A stretch of DNA of 64,000 nucleotides from SG8-4 sp964598225. GTDB taxonomy: Bacteria > Planctomycetota > Phycisphaerae > Sedimentisphaerales > Anaerobacaceae. Shown here piece by piece: positions 54,036 to 63,736 of this stretch. The stretch's first letter is position 1. Every line of letters begins with the position of its first letter. A program made the translations under genes and the position numbers. The notes under the pieces are model-generated. The model was not told the origin of the DNA. It searched no databases and worked only from the letters and a program-made list of their open reading frames with translations. Where the stretch lies: positions 62,001-126,000 of the forward strand of contig CAZRBG010000008.1 in NCBI GenBank assembly GCA_964598225.1, read 5' to 3'.

Positions 54036-54301
54036 CTTAATTTCATCGTCGGTTCGACCTTCTTATCTTCAGCAATATCTTATCTGCGATACCCGGCAAT
54101 GCAAGGAGTTACTTCTGCTGTTAGCGACCAGCCCCAAGCTCGTCCCCCCGCGTGGCGGCGGGACAAGCTTGGGGCTGCCGCCGGTCGATGTCGGATGTTA
54201 TTGTATAGAATTTCATTTCTGCCTGCGCAAGAATGACAATAAGTATGCGTTGGGTGGCAGCCTCGTCGTTTATCGGGATGGGGCTGGTTTTTTCCAAATT
54301 T
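54036..54301. repeat. Intergenic palindromic repeats
   Basis: It holds the stem CAGCCCCAAGCTCGTCCC/GGGACAAGCTTGGGGCTG (54129-54146 and 54160-54177, one mismatch). It also holds a reverse-oriented copy of the 22.3/43.4-kb element (TGGGTGGCAGCCTCG at 54251-54265, then TTATCGGGATGGGGCTGGT at 54270-54288). No gene was seen. Confidence 0.78.
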
Positions 54302-55252
54302 CTATGCCGCCGGAGCAGCTTCCGTTTTGTCTTTTATCACCGACGAAGCCGCCTTAATCATTCCTGCAATATCAGACAGATTCGACGGAATTATGATCGA
54401 GTTGTTGGTCTTTGCGAGTTTGCCGAACTGCTCCAGATATTGCTCTGCGATGCGCAGGTTTACTGCGTCGACGCCGCCCTTTTCACTTATCGCGACGGCA
54501 ATTTCGCGGATTCCGTTGCCCGTTGCCTCGGCGACTCGTCGAATCTCGACCGCCCGGCCTTCGGCTTCGTTTATGCGCCGTTGCTTTTCGCCTTCCGAGC
54601 GGGCGATCATTTCCTGTCTCTCACCCTCGGCGCGATTGATCTTCGCCTGCCTGTCGCCTTCGGACTGGGCGATTGTGGCGCGTTTTTCCCGCTCGGCCCG
54701 CATCTGCTTTTCCATCGCGTCTTTAATGCTCTGCGGCGGGAGAATGTTCTTGACCTCGTACCGTGTTACCTTCACGCCCCAGGGGTCCGAGGCCTTGTCC
54801 ACGGCGTCGACAATAACGCTGTTGATGTTCTCTCTTTCCTCAAAAGTCTTATCCAGATCCAGCTTGCCCATCACGCTTCGCATTGTTGTCTGAGCAAGCT
54901 GGGACGATGCAAACAGATAATTGTTGATGCCGTAAGACGCCTTTTTCGGATCGACCACCTGCATGTACAGAATACCGTCGACTTCCACCGCGATATTGTC
55001 CTTCGTAATGCACTGCTGCGGTGGAACATCTACAGCCTGCTCCTTCAACGTGTGCTTATACGCGACTTTGTCAAGAAATGGCACCAGAATATGGAAGCCC
55101 GCTTCAAGCGTGTTCGAGTACTTGCCGAGCCTTTCGATGATGTACGCCTGCTTCTGAGGCACGATCCGGATCGTCTTGAAAAATACGACCAGCGCCAGAA
55201 TCAGTACGATGACAAGAATAAAGGTCCATGGATTCACAATTGCTGCCAACAT
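54302..55252 (-). CDS. SPFH/band 7 membrane protein (QmcA/stomatin-like)
   Basis: 316 residues. An N-terminal membrane helix (about 9-26, FILVIVLILALVVFF) is followed by the SPFH domain (IIERLGKYSNTLEAGFHILVPFLD, then LRSVMGKLDLD-like and WGVKVTRYEVKNI). An Ala/Glu/Arg coiled coil (KINRAEGERQEMIARSEGE) comes next. It assembles into membrane microdomain cages. The NfeD partner gene lies directly upstream with a 17-base gap, a widespread pairing. Confidence 0.92.
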   Translation of the reverse strand: MLAAIVNPWTFILVIVLILALVVFFKTIRIVPQKQAYIIERLGKYSNTLEAGFHILVPFLDKVAYKHTLKEQAVDVPPQQCITKDNIAVEVDGILYMQVVDPKKASYGINNYLFASSQLAQTTMRSVMGKLDLDKTFEERENINSVIVDAVDKASDPWGVKVTRYEVKNILPPQSIKDAMEKQMRAEREKRATIAQSEGDRQAKINRAEGERQEMIARSEGEKQRRINEAEGRAVEIRRVAEATGNGIREIAVAISEKGGVDAVNLRIAEQYLEQFGKLAKTNNSIIIPSNLSDIAGMIKAASSVIKDKTEAAPAA

Positions 55253-55269
55253 AGTTAATCTCCTTTCCT

Positions 55270-55728
55270 CTAAAGAACTTTGACCTTTAGCGTTATGTTT
55301 TCTTTATCGATAATTTCAACCGTGGTTCCTTCCGCTATTTCTTCATCCGCCTCGGCGATCCAGTTTGTGCCGTGAAGTTCCACTTTGCCTGTGCTGCCGG
55401 GTGTGATCCTCTTCTTGACTATCGCCCGTTCGCCGGCGAATTCACTGATGTTCTCCGTCATATCCTTATTAGACTTGACATAGCCTGAAAATATTCCCTT
55501 GAGCCACCTGCGAAGGCACAAGAGCGAGAGCACGGATGATGCGGTAAAGATGATCAGTTGAGTGTTTATGCCGATATCCGTGTTCAGGCAGACAATAGCT
55601 ACGATACACGCCCCGAGACCGAAGAAGGCGATGACCAGCCCGGGCATCATGAATTCCAGGATGAACAGCACCAGCCCGACCAGAAACCATACTATCTCAG
55701 GTTCGAGGAACTCTTTAATCGCATCCAT
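55270..55728 (-). CDS. NfeD-like membrane protein
   Basis: 152 residues, the short NfeD form. Two to three membrane helices (IVWFLVGLVLFILEFMMPGL, then VIAFFGLGACIVAIVCL and a third near 50-68) precede a soluble OB-fold domain (GERAIVKKRITPGSTGKVEL, then GTTVEIIDKENI). It normally works with the SPFH protein encoded next to it. Confidence 0.9.
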   Translation of the reverse strand: MDAIKEFLEPEIVWFLVGLVLFILEFMMPGLVIAFFGLGACIVAIVCLNTDIGINTQLIIFTASSVLSLLCLRRWLKGIFSGYVKSNKDMTENISEFAGERAIVKKRITPGSTGKVELHGTNWIAEADEEIAEGTTVEIIDKENITLKVKVL

Positions 55729-55805
55729 TTGGCATCCCTTTCATTACGTCTTTAGATTCGAACCGCAAAACCTGTCTTCGCGAGGCGGAAGGTTCCCTTC
55801 AGCTA

Positions 55806-56447
55806 TCACTGAGAATCGAACCGGATCCCTTGGCCATCTCGTGTCATGACGCCCAATAATTCTTTCCCCAACTCCATGTCCAGGGATTGAGGAGTCACGC
55901 CGGGTTGTCCGATTCTTTGCTGTTTCTTTCTGATCAGGTGGGTCATTGCCGACCACAACCTTATGAATTCCCCGGCATCCGTGCCGCCGCTGGCCAAGGC
56001 GCTTCCTGCGTCCACATACCAGAGGCCGTCTTTCCTCAATAGTTTCATTACCTGGGCATCTCCGGGGACGGTACAGGTGGCGCGATTGCCGTCGACTTCT
56101 ATTTTTGCAGAATCAAGTTTATTCTTGTCACCGGTTAGATCGAGGCTCAGTTTGGCGCCGCCCTCATTTTCAAAGTGAGCCCATCCCGAGGCTCCGTACT
56201 GATCGATGATTGCTTTTTGGAAATCTTTTACCGCAATTGCGTAATCTATGAATACCGATAGCGCTTTCAGTTCCTGCTCGCCGCCTGTCACGCAGGCCAT
56301 AACCCTTGATTTGTCAAGTTTTGAGAAACCATCGATAAACATCGTCATAGCCCCTTTCGGCGTCGTTTGCGAACCTTCTTTCCTGCCGCAACCAGAAGTA
56401 AACGTCACAAGAGCAAAGCCGAGAGCAATGAGAGCTTTCGTTTTCAT
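55806..56447 (-). CDS. Uncharacterised lipoprotein
   Basis: 213 residues. The signal ends in TFTSGC (Cys20), a lipobox. The mature domain (GAMTMFIDGFSKLDKSRVM onward) resembles the NTF2-like/DUF4878 small lipoproteins in strand pattern, but no catalytic residues are evident. AGGAGG precedes the ATG by nine bases. Confidence 0.7.
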   Translation of the reverse strand: MKTKALIALGFALVTFTSGCGRKEGSQTTPKGAMTMFIDGFSKLDKSRVMACVTGGEQELKALSVFIDYAIAVKDFQKAIIDQYGASGWAHFENEGGAKLSLDLTGDKNKLDSAKIEVDGNRATCTVPGDAQVMKLLRKDGLWYVDAGSALASGGTDAGEFIRLWSAMTHLIRKKQQRIGQPGVTPQSLDMELGKELLGVMTRDGQGIRFDSQ

Positions 56448-56476
56448 GGCTCAGAACCTCCTATTAATCTCAGTAG

Positions 56477-56791
56477 TTACTCTACCACTACGGCCGTGCC
56501 GTAGGCCAGAATTTCCGAGGCGCCGCCCATTACCATCTGCGTTGAGAAAGCCATGTGCACTATGGCATTGGCGCCGAGCTTCTGGGCATCGTCGACCATC
56601 CGGTCGATAGCCTGCTCGCGAGACTCGGCCATCATTTTAGTGTAATCGGTTATTTCGCCGCCTACTATATGGCGTATTATCGCCATGATGTCTCTGCCTA
56701 TATGTCGAGCCCTGATCGTATTTCCTCTTACAAGGCCGAGGTGCTTTACGATCTTCCTGCCGTGTATTGTGTCGGTTGTGGACAGAAGCAT
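56477..56791 (-). CDS. YbjQ/UPF0145 family protein
   Basis: 104 residues. It has the family pattern ARHIGRDIMAIIRHIVGGE, the central REQAIDRMVDDAQKLGANA and VVMGGASEILAYGTAV-like C-terminus. The function is unknown in general. AAGGAG precedes the start. It is downstream of the anti-sigma gene by four bases, so it is probably part of that operon. Confidence 0.88.
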   Translation of the reverse strand: MLLSTTDTIHGRKIVKHLGLVRGNTIRARHIGRDIMAIIRHIVGGEITDYTKMMAESREQAIDRMVDDAQKLGANAIVHMAFSTQMVMGGASEILAYGTAVVVE

Positions 56792-56795
56792 TGCT

Positions 56796-57242
56796 CTATC
56801 TCCTTACATTCCTGTACCGGTCTTTGCTCCAGATAAAGATTCTCTCTCGCAGGATTGAGACAAACAGAATAGCCAGTCCGGCTATGAGCGCCAGCAAGCC
56901 GGCTTTGAGCAGCATGCCGATTGTAACATCCCCCACAATTGCTTCTATCAGCTTGAATCCGCCGTAGATCGTCAGCAGGATCGCAGCGATGGAGAATATT
57001 ATCCATCCGACCCCGCGCTCGATGCGGTTATAAACGCCGCTCCAGTAGTCCTGCCATATCCGATCTTCCGGCTCGACTAAAGTTACCTCGTCCGTTATCT
57101 CTTTTACTTTCTTAAACCGCTCAAGTTCCCCCCTGCATTCGGAGCATCCGGCCAGATGCTCCTCGAACTGACGTCGCTGCTCGTCGGTCAATTCTTTATC
57201 CAGGTAGCCCATCAGCAGGTCTCGATAATCATGGCATGTCAT
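56796..57242 (-). CDS. Zinc-finger (zf-HC2) anti-sigma factor
   Basis: 148 residues. The N-terminal zf-HC2 domain has C-H-x-x-x-D and HLAGCSECRGEL, the zinc-binding anti-sigma pattern. It is followed by two membrane helices (about 75-98 and 108-132). It should bind the ECF sigma factor encoded just upstream. The ATG at 57242 has AAGGAGGTG seven bases ahead, so I prefer it to the GTG at 57251. It overlaps the sigma gene by 14 bases. Confidence 0.88.
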   Translation of the reverse strand: MTCHDYRDLLMGYLDKELTDEQRRQFEEHLAGCSECRGELERFKKVKEITDEVTLVEPEDRIWQDYWSGVYNRIERGVGWIIFSIAAILLTIYGGFKLIEAIVGDVTIGMLLKAGLLALIAGLAILFVSILRERIFIWSKDRYRNVRR

Positions 57243-57864
57243 TGATGCCACCTCCTTTTCCCGTGCCTAATAATTCTTCAAGCTTTTTGCGGGCATAGTA
57301 CAGCCTACTCGTCACGGTGCCTTGGTTGCAGTAAAGGGCTGCAGCGATCTGCTCGTATGACATATTTCGAAAGTGTCGCAATATTATCACCTCTCGATGC
57401 TTCGGGTCCAGCCTGGCGATTGCCTGCCAGACTCTTTCTTTGGTCTCGTTTCTGTCGGCCACCGCCTCAGGCGAGAAGCAATCGCCCGTATCTGCAACGT
57501 CGGGACAGTTCTCGCCGTCAAGTGATGACGCTTTACGGTATTTTCTCTTTCTCAGGTGACTGATGCAGAGATTCTTCAATATCTGATAGAACCAGGGAAA
57601 GAACTTTCGCCCGGGTTTGACTTGTTTGATGTTGCGATATGCCCGCACGAAGGCCTCCTGCGACAAATCCATCGCATCTTCCCGATTGCCCACAAGGCCC
57701 AGTGCGATAAAATAGGCATCTTTCATATAGCGGTTCACAAGAACCTCGAAAGCCTCAGCCGAGCCCCGCCGACAACGCTGCATCGCTATTCCTTCGGCAT
57801 CGCTCAGAGCCACCCCGGAGCCTGTCGAAGTAGTATGTATTTCCTTTTGACACACGCTCGGCAC
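57229..57864 (-). CDS. ECF RNA polymerase sigma factor
   Basis: 211 residues. Region 2 (SAEAFEVLVNRYMKDAYFIA, then DAMDLSQEAFVRAYRNIKQV and FFPWFYQILKNLCISHLRKR) and region 4 (IARLDPKHREVIILRHFRNM, then NQGTVTSRLYYARKKL) are clear. The start is uncertain: GTG at 57864 has GGGGAG upstream, and a GTG at residue 18 is another option. It forms a pair with the zf-HC2 anti-sigma gene. Confidence 0.92.
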   Translation of the reverse strand: MPSVCQKEIHTTSTGSGVALSDAEGIAMQRCRRGSAEAFEVLVNRYMKDAYFIALGLVGNREDAMDLSQEAFVRAYRNIKQVKPGRKFFPWFYQILKNLCISHLRKRKYRKASSLDGENCPDVADTGDCFSPEAVADRNETKERVWQAIARLDPKHREVIILRHFRNMSYEQIAAALYCNQGTVTSRLYYARKKLEELLGTGKGGGINDMP

Positions 57865-58051
57865 TTTCCGAGGCTCCCCAAAAATACAATATCAGTTAGA
57901 CTACGTTCTATATCGGCGTTGTCATAGTAATATACTCTCTGAGGAGCGGTTTTCTTCAATAATTTTTCCATACTTTTTGACGCCCTATAATTATGTACAT
58001 CTTGCGAAATGATTTCCTCATGAGTCTGGAGTGTTAGATCCACGTTGCCGT

Positions 58052-58333
58052 TCAGGCTGAAGGCACCTTTATTTGGCCGGAGCATCCGGGGCATCTTCCG
58101 GTCCTGCCGGCATATTTTCCGGGTATCTTGATTGGCCGACCGCAATTGCATTTGAAGCGGATGAAATCCGGCGGCATCTTTTCAGGCTCAACCGGCGACT
58201 TCTCCTGAGGAGCCTTCGCTCGCTCCGCAACTTCCCATTTGTGTTGCCATCGGGTCTTGTCCCTGCGATCGCGACTCCGGGGGACGGTCGGGGTCGTTTC
58301 ATTATCTGCTGGCAGCCCAAATGCGATAAACAC
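58052..58333 (-). CDS. Small zinc-ribbon protein (planctomycete style)
   Basis: 93 residues. The C-terminal 35 residues (FKCNCGRPIKIPGKYAGRTG, then RCPGCSGQIKVP) follow a zinc-ribbon pattern common in planctomycete genomes. The N-terminal half is basic and Pro/Glu-rich and may be a spacer. GTG start with no strong ribosome site, so the start is uncertain. It is divergent from glgE. The function is unknown. Confidence 0.55.
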   Translation of the reverse strand: MFIAFGLPADNETTPTVPRSRDRRDKTRWQHKWEVAERAKAPQEKSPVEPEKMPPDFIRFKCNCGRPIKIPGKYAGRTGRCPGCSGQIKVPSA

Positions 58334-58397
58334 TTTAGTGCCGCGATTAAGTAATTTCCTTATTGACGCTCACTTAATAACAGCATAGAAAACTTGC

Positions 58398-60410
58398 ATG
58401 TTTGCAATAGACAATCAAAAGCGCGTTGTCATTGAATCTGTCACACCGATTATTGACGGGGGACATTTCCCTGTCAAAAGAATCGTCGGAGAGAAAGTCC
58501 AAGTCCATGCCGACATCTTTTGTGACGGTCACGACCGCGTTAGAGCGGAAATTCTGTACAAATGCATCGGGACAAAACAATGGAGCATTGTCGAAATGGT
58601 TCCGTTGGTCAATGACAAGTGGACCGCTTCGTTCGAGGTGCTTGAGATAGGTCAATACTGTTATACGGCCAGGGCCTGGCTCGACCGGTTCGATTCGTGG
58701 CAGGCGGATTTCAAGAAGAAATACCAAGCCGGCCAGAAAATAAAAGTGGACCTGATGATAGGAAGCGAGCTTATCTCGCAGGCCGCTGAAAGAGCTGATT
58801 CTGACGAAGCCGAAAAGCTGAACCGCTGGGCCGAGCGCCTCAGAAAAGGCAAGACCACTGATGCGGCCGAGCTTGCTCTATCGGAAGAATTGACGGCGAC
58901 GGCACGGAAGTACCCGGACAGAAGCCGGGCGACAAAGTACGAAACGGAATTGCGTGTTCGCGTCAACAGAGCGACTGCCTTGTTCAGCGCATGGTATGAG
59001 TTGTTTCCTCGTTCCTGCTCCGACAAAAGTCCGTCCGGCCAGCGCCGTACCGGAACGGCAAAACACGGCACTTTGAAAGATTGCGAGAAGCTGCTGCCGG
59101 ACATTGCAAAGCTCGGATTCGACGTTGTGTATTTGCCGCCGATTCATCCAATCGGCAGGACTAACCGTAAGGGAAAGGATAATTCGACCTGCTGTAAGCG
59201 CGGCGACCCGGGCAGTCCGTGGGCGATCGGCTCAGCCGAAGGTGGACACAAATCGATCCATCCAAGGCTGGGCGAGTTGAAAGATTTTCGAAAACTGGTC
59301 AAGTCGGCTGAAAAGAATGGTCTGGAGATCGCCGTAGATCTGGCGTACCAGTGCTCTCCGGATCATCCGTATATCAAGGATCATCCGGAATGGTTCCTCT
59401 GGCGACCGGACGGCACGATTCAACATGCGGAGAATCCGCCCAAAAAATACGAAGATATTGTGCCGATCAATTTTGATACCGAGGACCGAAAAGGTCTGTG
59501 GAATGAGCTGAAAAGTGTAGTCCTTTTCTGGATCGAGCAGGGCGTGCGAATATTTCGCGTCGATAATCCTCATACCAAGCCGTTTGCATTCTGGCAATGG
59601 ATGATCGCCGGCATAAAGAAGGATTATCCCGAGGTCATCTTTCTGGCCGAGGCCTTTACGAGGCCCAAAGTCATGGAACATCTGGCTAAAATCGGATTTG
59701 ACCAATCTTATACGTATTTTACATGGCGTAATACAAAATATGAATTGACTCAGTATCTGACGGAATTAACAAAGACGGACGTGGCGGAATACTTCCGGCC
59801 CAATTTCTGGCCGAATACGCCGGACATATTGCCCGAGTATCTGCAATACGGCGGCCGACCTGCATTTATTATCAGGCTCGTGCTCGCGGCGACACTTTCT
59901 TCGAATTACGGAGTATACGGACCGGCGTTCGAGCTTTGTGTTAGTGACGCTGTCGAAGGCAAAGAAGAATATCTCAATAGCGAAAAGTATGAAATCAAGA
60001 AGTGGAACAGGACCCGAGCGGGCAACATTCGAGCGGTGACCGAGCGAGTCAATAGAAGTCGGCGGCAAAACCCTTCGTTGCAGCAGACTCGCAACCTTCG
60101 TTTTTTCGAGGTGGATAACGACATGATTCTTTGCTACGGCAAGATGAGCGACGACATGTCGAACGTGACGATCATGCTGGTCAATCTCGATCCTTATCAC
60201 ACACAATCGGGGTGGATTAACCTGCCCCTCGAAGATTTACAGGTCGATCCGGAAAAGCCTTATCTGTTGCACGACCAGCTCAGTCACGACAAGTATATCT
60301 GGCAGGGGTACAGAAACTATATTGAGCTTGATCCACGCGTAATGCCGGCTCACATCCTGTGCCTCCACAGACGCTTGCGACGGGAGACGGATTTTGACTA
60401 CTTCATGTAA
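58398..60410 (+). CDS. glgE: Maltosyltransferase GlgE (alpha-1,4-glucan:maltose-1-phosphate)
   Basis: 670 residues, GH13_3. N-terminal beta-sandwich (about 1-120), then a helical insert and the catalytic barrel with VYLPPIHPIGRTNRKGKDN, IFRVDNPHTKP (Asp389 as nucleophile) and FLAEAFTRPK (Glu418 as acid/base). It transfers maltose from maltose-1-phosphate to the growing glucan. The product is linear alpha-1,4-glucan, later branched by GlgB, whose gene begins at 63737. The next gene overlaps by 17 bases. Confidence 0.94.
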   Translation: MFAIDNQKRVVIESVTPIIDGGHFPVKRIVGEKVQVHADIFCDGHDRVRAEILYKCIGTKQWSIVEMVPLVNDKWTASFEVLEIGQYCYTARAWLDRFDSWQADFKKKYQAGQKIKVDLMIGSELISQAAERADSDEAEKLNRWAERLRKGKTTDAAELALSEELTATARKYPDRSRATKYETELRVRVNRATALFSAWYELFPRSCSDKSPSGQRRTGTAKHGTLKDCEKLLPDIAKLGFDVVYLPPIHPIGRTNRKGKDNSTCCKRGDPGSPWAIGSAEGGHKSIHPRLGELKDFRKLVKSAEKNGLEIAVDLAYQCSPDHPYIKDHPEWFLWRPDGTIQHAENPPKKYEDIVPINFDTEDRKGLWNELKSVVLFWIEQGVRIFRVDNPHTKPFAFWQWMIAGIKKDYPEVIFLAEAFTRPKVMEHLAKIGFDQSYTYFTWRNTKYELTQYLTELTKTDVAEYFRPNFWPNTPDILPEYLQYGGRPAFIIRLVLAATLSSNYGVYGPAFELCVSDAVEGKEEYLNSEKYEIKKWNRTRAGNIRAVTERVNRSRRQNPSLQQTRNLRFFEVDNDMILCYGKMSDDMSNVTIMLVNLDPYHTQSGWINLPLEDLQVDPEKPYLLHDQLSHDKYIWQGYRNYIELDPRVMPAHILCLHRRLRRETDFDYFM

Positions 60411-63400
60411 TACATGGTACAAAGACGCTGTTATTTACGAACTCCATGTCAAGGCGTTTTACGACGCCAACGGAGACGGCATGGGGGATTTCCAGGGCCT
60501 TCTCCAGAAACTGGATTACCTTCAAGATCTGGGCGTAACGGCGGTCTGGCTCTTGCCGTTTTATCCGTCGCCATTGATGGACGACGGCTACGATATTGCC
60601 GACTATTACAATGCCAATCCCGACTACGGGCCTCTTAAAGATTTCCGAAAGTTCCTGCGCGAGGCTCACAAACGGGACATCCGCGTCATTACCGAACTGG
60701 TGGTCAATCATACTTCAGATCAGCATAAATGGTTTCAGCGAGCCAGGCGGTCGAAGCCCGGTTCGGTCTGGCGGGATTTCTACGTCTGGAGTGACACTCC
60801 CGACAAGTTCAAGGAAGCCAGGGTGATCTTCAAAGACTTCGAGAACTCCAACTGGAGCTGGGACCCGGTCGCTCAGGCCTATTATTGGCATCGTTTCTAC
60901 AGTCATCAACCGGATCTCAACTATGACAACCCACGAGTCCGAAAAGAAATAATCCGTGTCCTCGATTTCTGGTTCGGCATGGGCGTGGATGGGCTGCGTC
61001 TCGATGCCGTTCCGTATTTATACCAGCGAGACGGCACCAATTGTGAGAATCTGCCTGAAACACACGCTTTTCTCAAGGAGTTGCGCGCGCACGTTGATGC
61101 GAAATTCGAGGGCCGAATGCTCCTGGCTGAGGCGAACCAATGGCCCGAAGATGCGGCTGAGTACTTCGGCAAAGGGGATGAATGCCACATGGCCTTTCAT
61201 TTCCCTGTTATGCCGCGACTGTTTATGGCGCTGCGCACCGAAGACCGGTTCCCCGTAGTTGATATGCTCGAGCAAAGCCTTGACATTCCGGAAAACTGCC
61301 AGTGGGCTATGTTCCTGCGCAATCACGATGAACTGACTCTGGAGATGGTCACGGACGAGGAACGCGACTACATGTATCGGGCGTTCGCCCAGGATCCGCG
61401 AGCGCGCATAAATCTTGGTATCAGAAGACGGCTGGCTCCGCTGCTCAATAACAATCGAAGAAGCATTGAACTGCTCAACGCCTGTCTGCTCTCGCTGCCG
61501 GGTACGCCCATTATCTATTACGGCGACGAGATAGGAATGGGCGACAATTACTATCTCGGAGATCGTGACGGCGTACGGACGCCGATGCAATGGAGTGCGG
61601 ACAGGAATTCCGGATTTTCCACCGCCAATCCTCAGAAGCTGTTTTTACCCGTCGTTATCGACCTTGAATATCACTACACGGCCGTGAACGTCGAGACACA
61701 AGTTGCTAACGTGTCGTCTCTTTTCTGGTTCATGCGGCGAATCATCGCAATGCGGAAACAGCACAAAGCGTTCAGTCGCGGCAGCATAGAATTCGTAGAC
61801 TCGGACAATCCGCACGTGCTCTGTTTTGTTAGAAAATTCGAGGAAGATACGGTTCTCGTCATCGCAAACCTGTCTCGGTTCTGTCAGGTCGCTTCACTGA
61901 AGCTGAATGATTACAACGGATTCGCCGCTGTAGAGATATTCAGCGGAAACGATTTTCCACAGGTAAGCGAAAGGCCTTATGTTCTCACCGTGGGCCCCCA
62001 TAGTTTTTACTGGCTGACCATGCGAAAAGCCGAGCAAATCGATACCGCAACGGCCGATCAGGAGCAGCCTTTGACGGTCGGTGCGAGCTTCAAAGCAATC
62101 GTAATGAACGATGAAGCCAGGCAACAACTCTCACAGGTTTTACGAGGGTATATCCAGCAATGTCGCTGGTTCGGCGGAAAAGGCAGAACGATCCGGCGGT
62201 TCAGGATCGCCGACAGCATCACGATATCCACCAGGCAGGATTTGGTGCACGTATTAATATTAAAGGTTTCATACGTGGGGGCACCTCAGGAAAGTTACAT
62301 GCTACCGATCTGTTTGGCCGCTGATGAAGCGGCGACAGAAATTGCCGAACAGCATCCACAAGCTGTTATTGCCGCACTCGAGACCAAAGATCGAAAGGGA
62401 CTTCTTTGCGATGCCGCGTTCAGTAAAGGTACGCAGGATTATCTGCTCGAAGTGGTCGCAGCGCCAAACAGCAGGAAAAAAGCTAACAAACTGAAAGGCC
62501 GCAGGAGCAGACGACTCAGAGAACTGCTTCGACGCGATGAACTTCCTCTTGAGTCCCGCGTGATGAAGGTGGAACAGAGCAACACGTCAATCAACTACGA
62601 TGATCGCTTGTTTCTGAAGCTATATCGCCGGTTGGAAAGCGGCGCCAACCCGGATGTCGAGTTGTCACGCTATTTGACCGAGTATACGGACTTCAAAAGC
62701 TTTCCCGCTTATGCCGGTTGTCTCGAATGGAGCCCAAACAAAAGGGACCTGTTGACTGTCGGGTTGCTTCTGGAATATGTGCAGAACGAGTCCGATGGAT
62801 GGAATTATATGCTCAGTGCAGTAGGAAGGTATCTTACTCAGGCTATGGCTCTGAAGGGAGAATTCGATGAATCGATAGAACCGCCGGAGTCCATCCGGCA
62901 CGTCCGGCCCGAATCGATCCCTCCTCGAATTCGTGATCTGATCGGGTCGGTCTATATGGAAATGGCCAGTCTTCTCGGTCGGCGCACGGCCGAATTGCAT
63001 CTTGCCCTGGCTTCTCTTAGGCAGGAGCCCGAAGCCACGCCGGAACCTTTTTCTCTGCTCTACCAAAAATCGGTATATCAGTCCATGCGCGCTCTGACAT
63101 TAAAGGTTTTCAATGCGCTCGGCAAAAACGCCGGCAAACTTCCCGATACAGTTGCCGATGAAGCCAAACAGCTTCTCAGCGAGAAACAAACGATACTGAA
63201 ACGCCTTCAGCGTATCGCCAAAAAGAAAGTTACGGGCATGAAGATCCGGATTCACGGAGACTATCATCTCGGACAGGTGCTCTATACCGGCAAGGACTTC
63301 GTCATTATAGACTTCGAGGGCGAGCCGGCCCGGCCGTTGGGCGAGAGGCGTCTCAAGCGATCCGCCTTGAGGGACGTTGCCGGAATGATAAGGTCGTTTC

Positions 63401-63702
63401 ATTACGCGGCTTATGGGGGTATCTTTCTCAGGCCTTCCGAGCAGAGCGGAGACGTTGAGTATTTGCAGCACTGGGCCGATCTGTGGTATTTCTACATGAG
63501 CGGGGTCTTCCTGGATTCGTATCTGGCGAACGTTAAGTCGGCGGAACTGTTACCCCCGGACGAAAATGATTTTACAGTACTGCTTGAATCCTTTCTGCTC
63601 GAGAAAGCGATATACGAACTGGGCTATGAGTTCAATAATCGGCCCGATTGGCTTAAAATTCCTATGCGCGGCATAGAGAATGTATTGAAAAAGAAATTGT
63701 AA
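60394..63702 (+). CDS. treS: Trehalose synthase-maltokinase fusion (TreS-Mak)
   Basis: 1102 residues. Residues 1-545 are TreS: GH13 with YDIADYYNANPDYG, GLRLDAVPYLY (Asp204 as nucleophile), LLAEANQW (Glu246) and FLRNHDELTLE. The rest is a maltokinase: RWFGGKGRTIRRF in the cap, IHGDYHLGQVL and VIIDFEGEPARP for phosphoryl transfer. One polypeptide can thus turn trehalose into maltose and then maltose-1-phosphate for GlgE. I chose the TTG at 60394, which has GGGAG ahead. It overlaps glgE by 17 bases and is followed by glgB. Confidence 0.94.
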   Translation: MTTSCNTWYKDAVIYELHVKAFYDANGDGMGDFQGLLQKLDYLQDLGVTAVWLLPFYPSPLMDDGYDIADYYNANPDYGPLKDFRKFLREAHKRDIRVITELVVNHTSDQHKWFQRARRSKPGSVWRDFYVWSDTPDKFKEARVIFKDFENSNWSWDPVAQAYYWHRFYSHQPDLNYDNPRVRKEIIRVLDFWFGMGVDGLRLDAVPYLYQRDGTNCENLPETHAFLKELRAHVDAKFEGRMLLAEANQWPEDAAEYFGKGDECHMAFHFPVMPRLFMALRTEDRFPVVDMLEQSLDIPENCQWAMFLRNHDELTLEMVTDEERDYMYRAFAQDPRARINLGIRRRLAPLLNNNRRSIELLNACLLSLPGTPIIYYGDEIGMGDNYYLGDRDGVRTPMQWSADRNSGFSTANPQKLFLPVVIDLEYHYTAVNVETQVANVSSLFWFMRRIIAMRKQHKAFSRGSIEFVDSDNPHVLCFVRKFEEDTVLVIANLSRFCQVASLKLNDYNGFAAVEIFSGNDFPQVSERPYVLTVGPHSFYWLTMRKAEQIDTATADQEQPLTVGASFKAIVMNDEARQQLSQVLRGYIQQCRWFGGKGRTIRRFRIADSITISTRQDLVHVLILKVSYVGAPQESYMLPICLAADEAATEIAEQHPQAVIAALETKDRKGLLCDAAFSKGTQDYLLEVVAAPNSRKKANKLKGRRSRRLRELLRRDELPLESRVMKVEQSNTSINYDDRLFLKLYRRLESGANPDVELSRYLTEYTDFKSFPAYAGCLEWSPNKRDLLTVGLLLEYVQNESDGWNYMLSAVGRYLTQAMALKGEFDESIEPPESIRHVRPESIPPRIRDLIGSVYMEMASLLGRRTAELHLALASLRQEPEATPEPFSLLYQKSVYQSMRALTLKVFNALGKNAGKLPDTVADEAKQLLSEKQTILKRLQRIAKKKVTGMKIRIHGDYHLGQVLYTGKDFVIIDFEGEPARPLGERRLKRSALRDVAGMIRSFHYAAYGGIFLRPSEQSGDVEYLQHWADLWYFYMSGVFLDSYLANVKSAELLPPDENDFTVLLESFLLEKAIYELGYEFNNRPDWLKIPMRGIENVLKKKL

Positions 63703-63736
63703 TTTGCCTGTTTACTCCGCTACGGGAGATAGTTTT

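Noticed and set aside
54233..55258. 341-residue plus-strand frame
   Set aside because: It is antisense to the SPFH gene and begins in a repeat.
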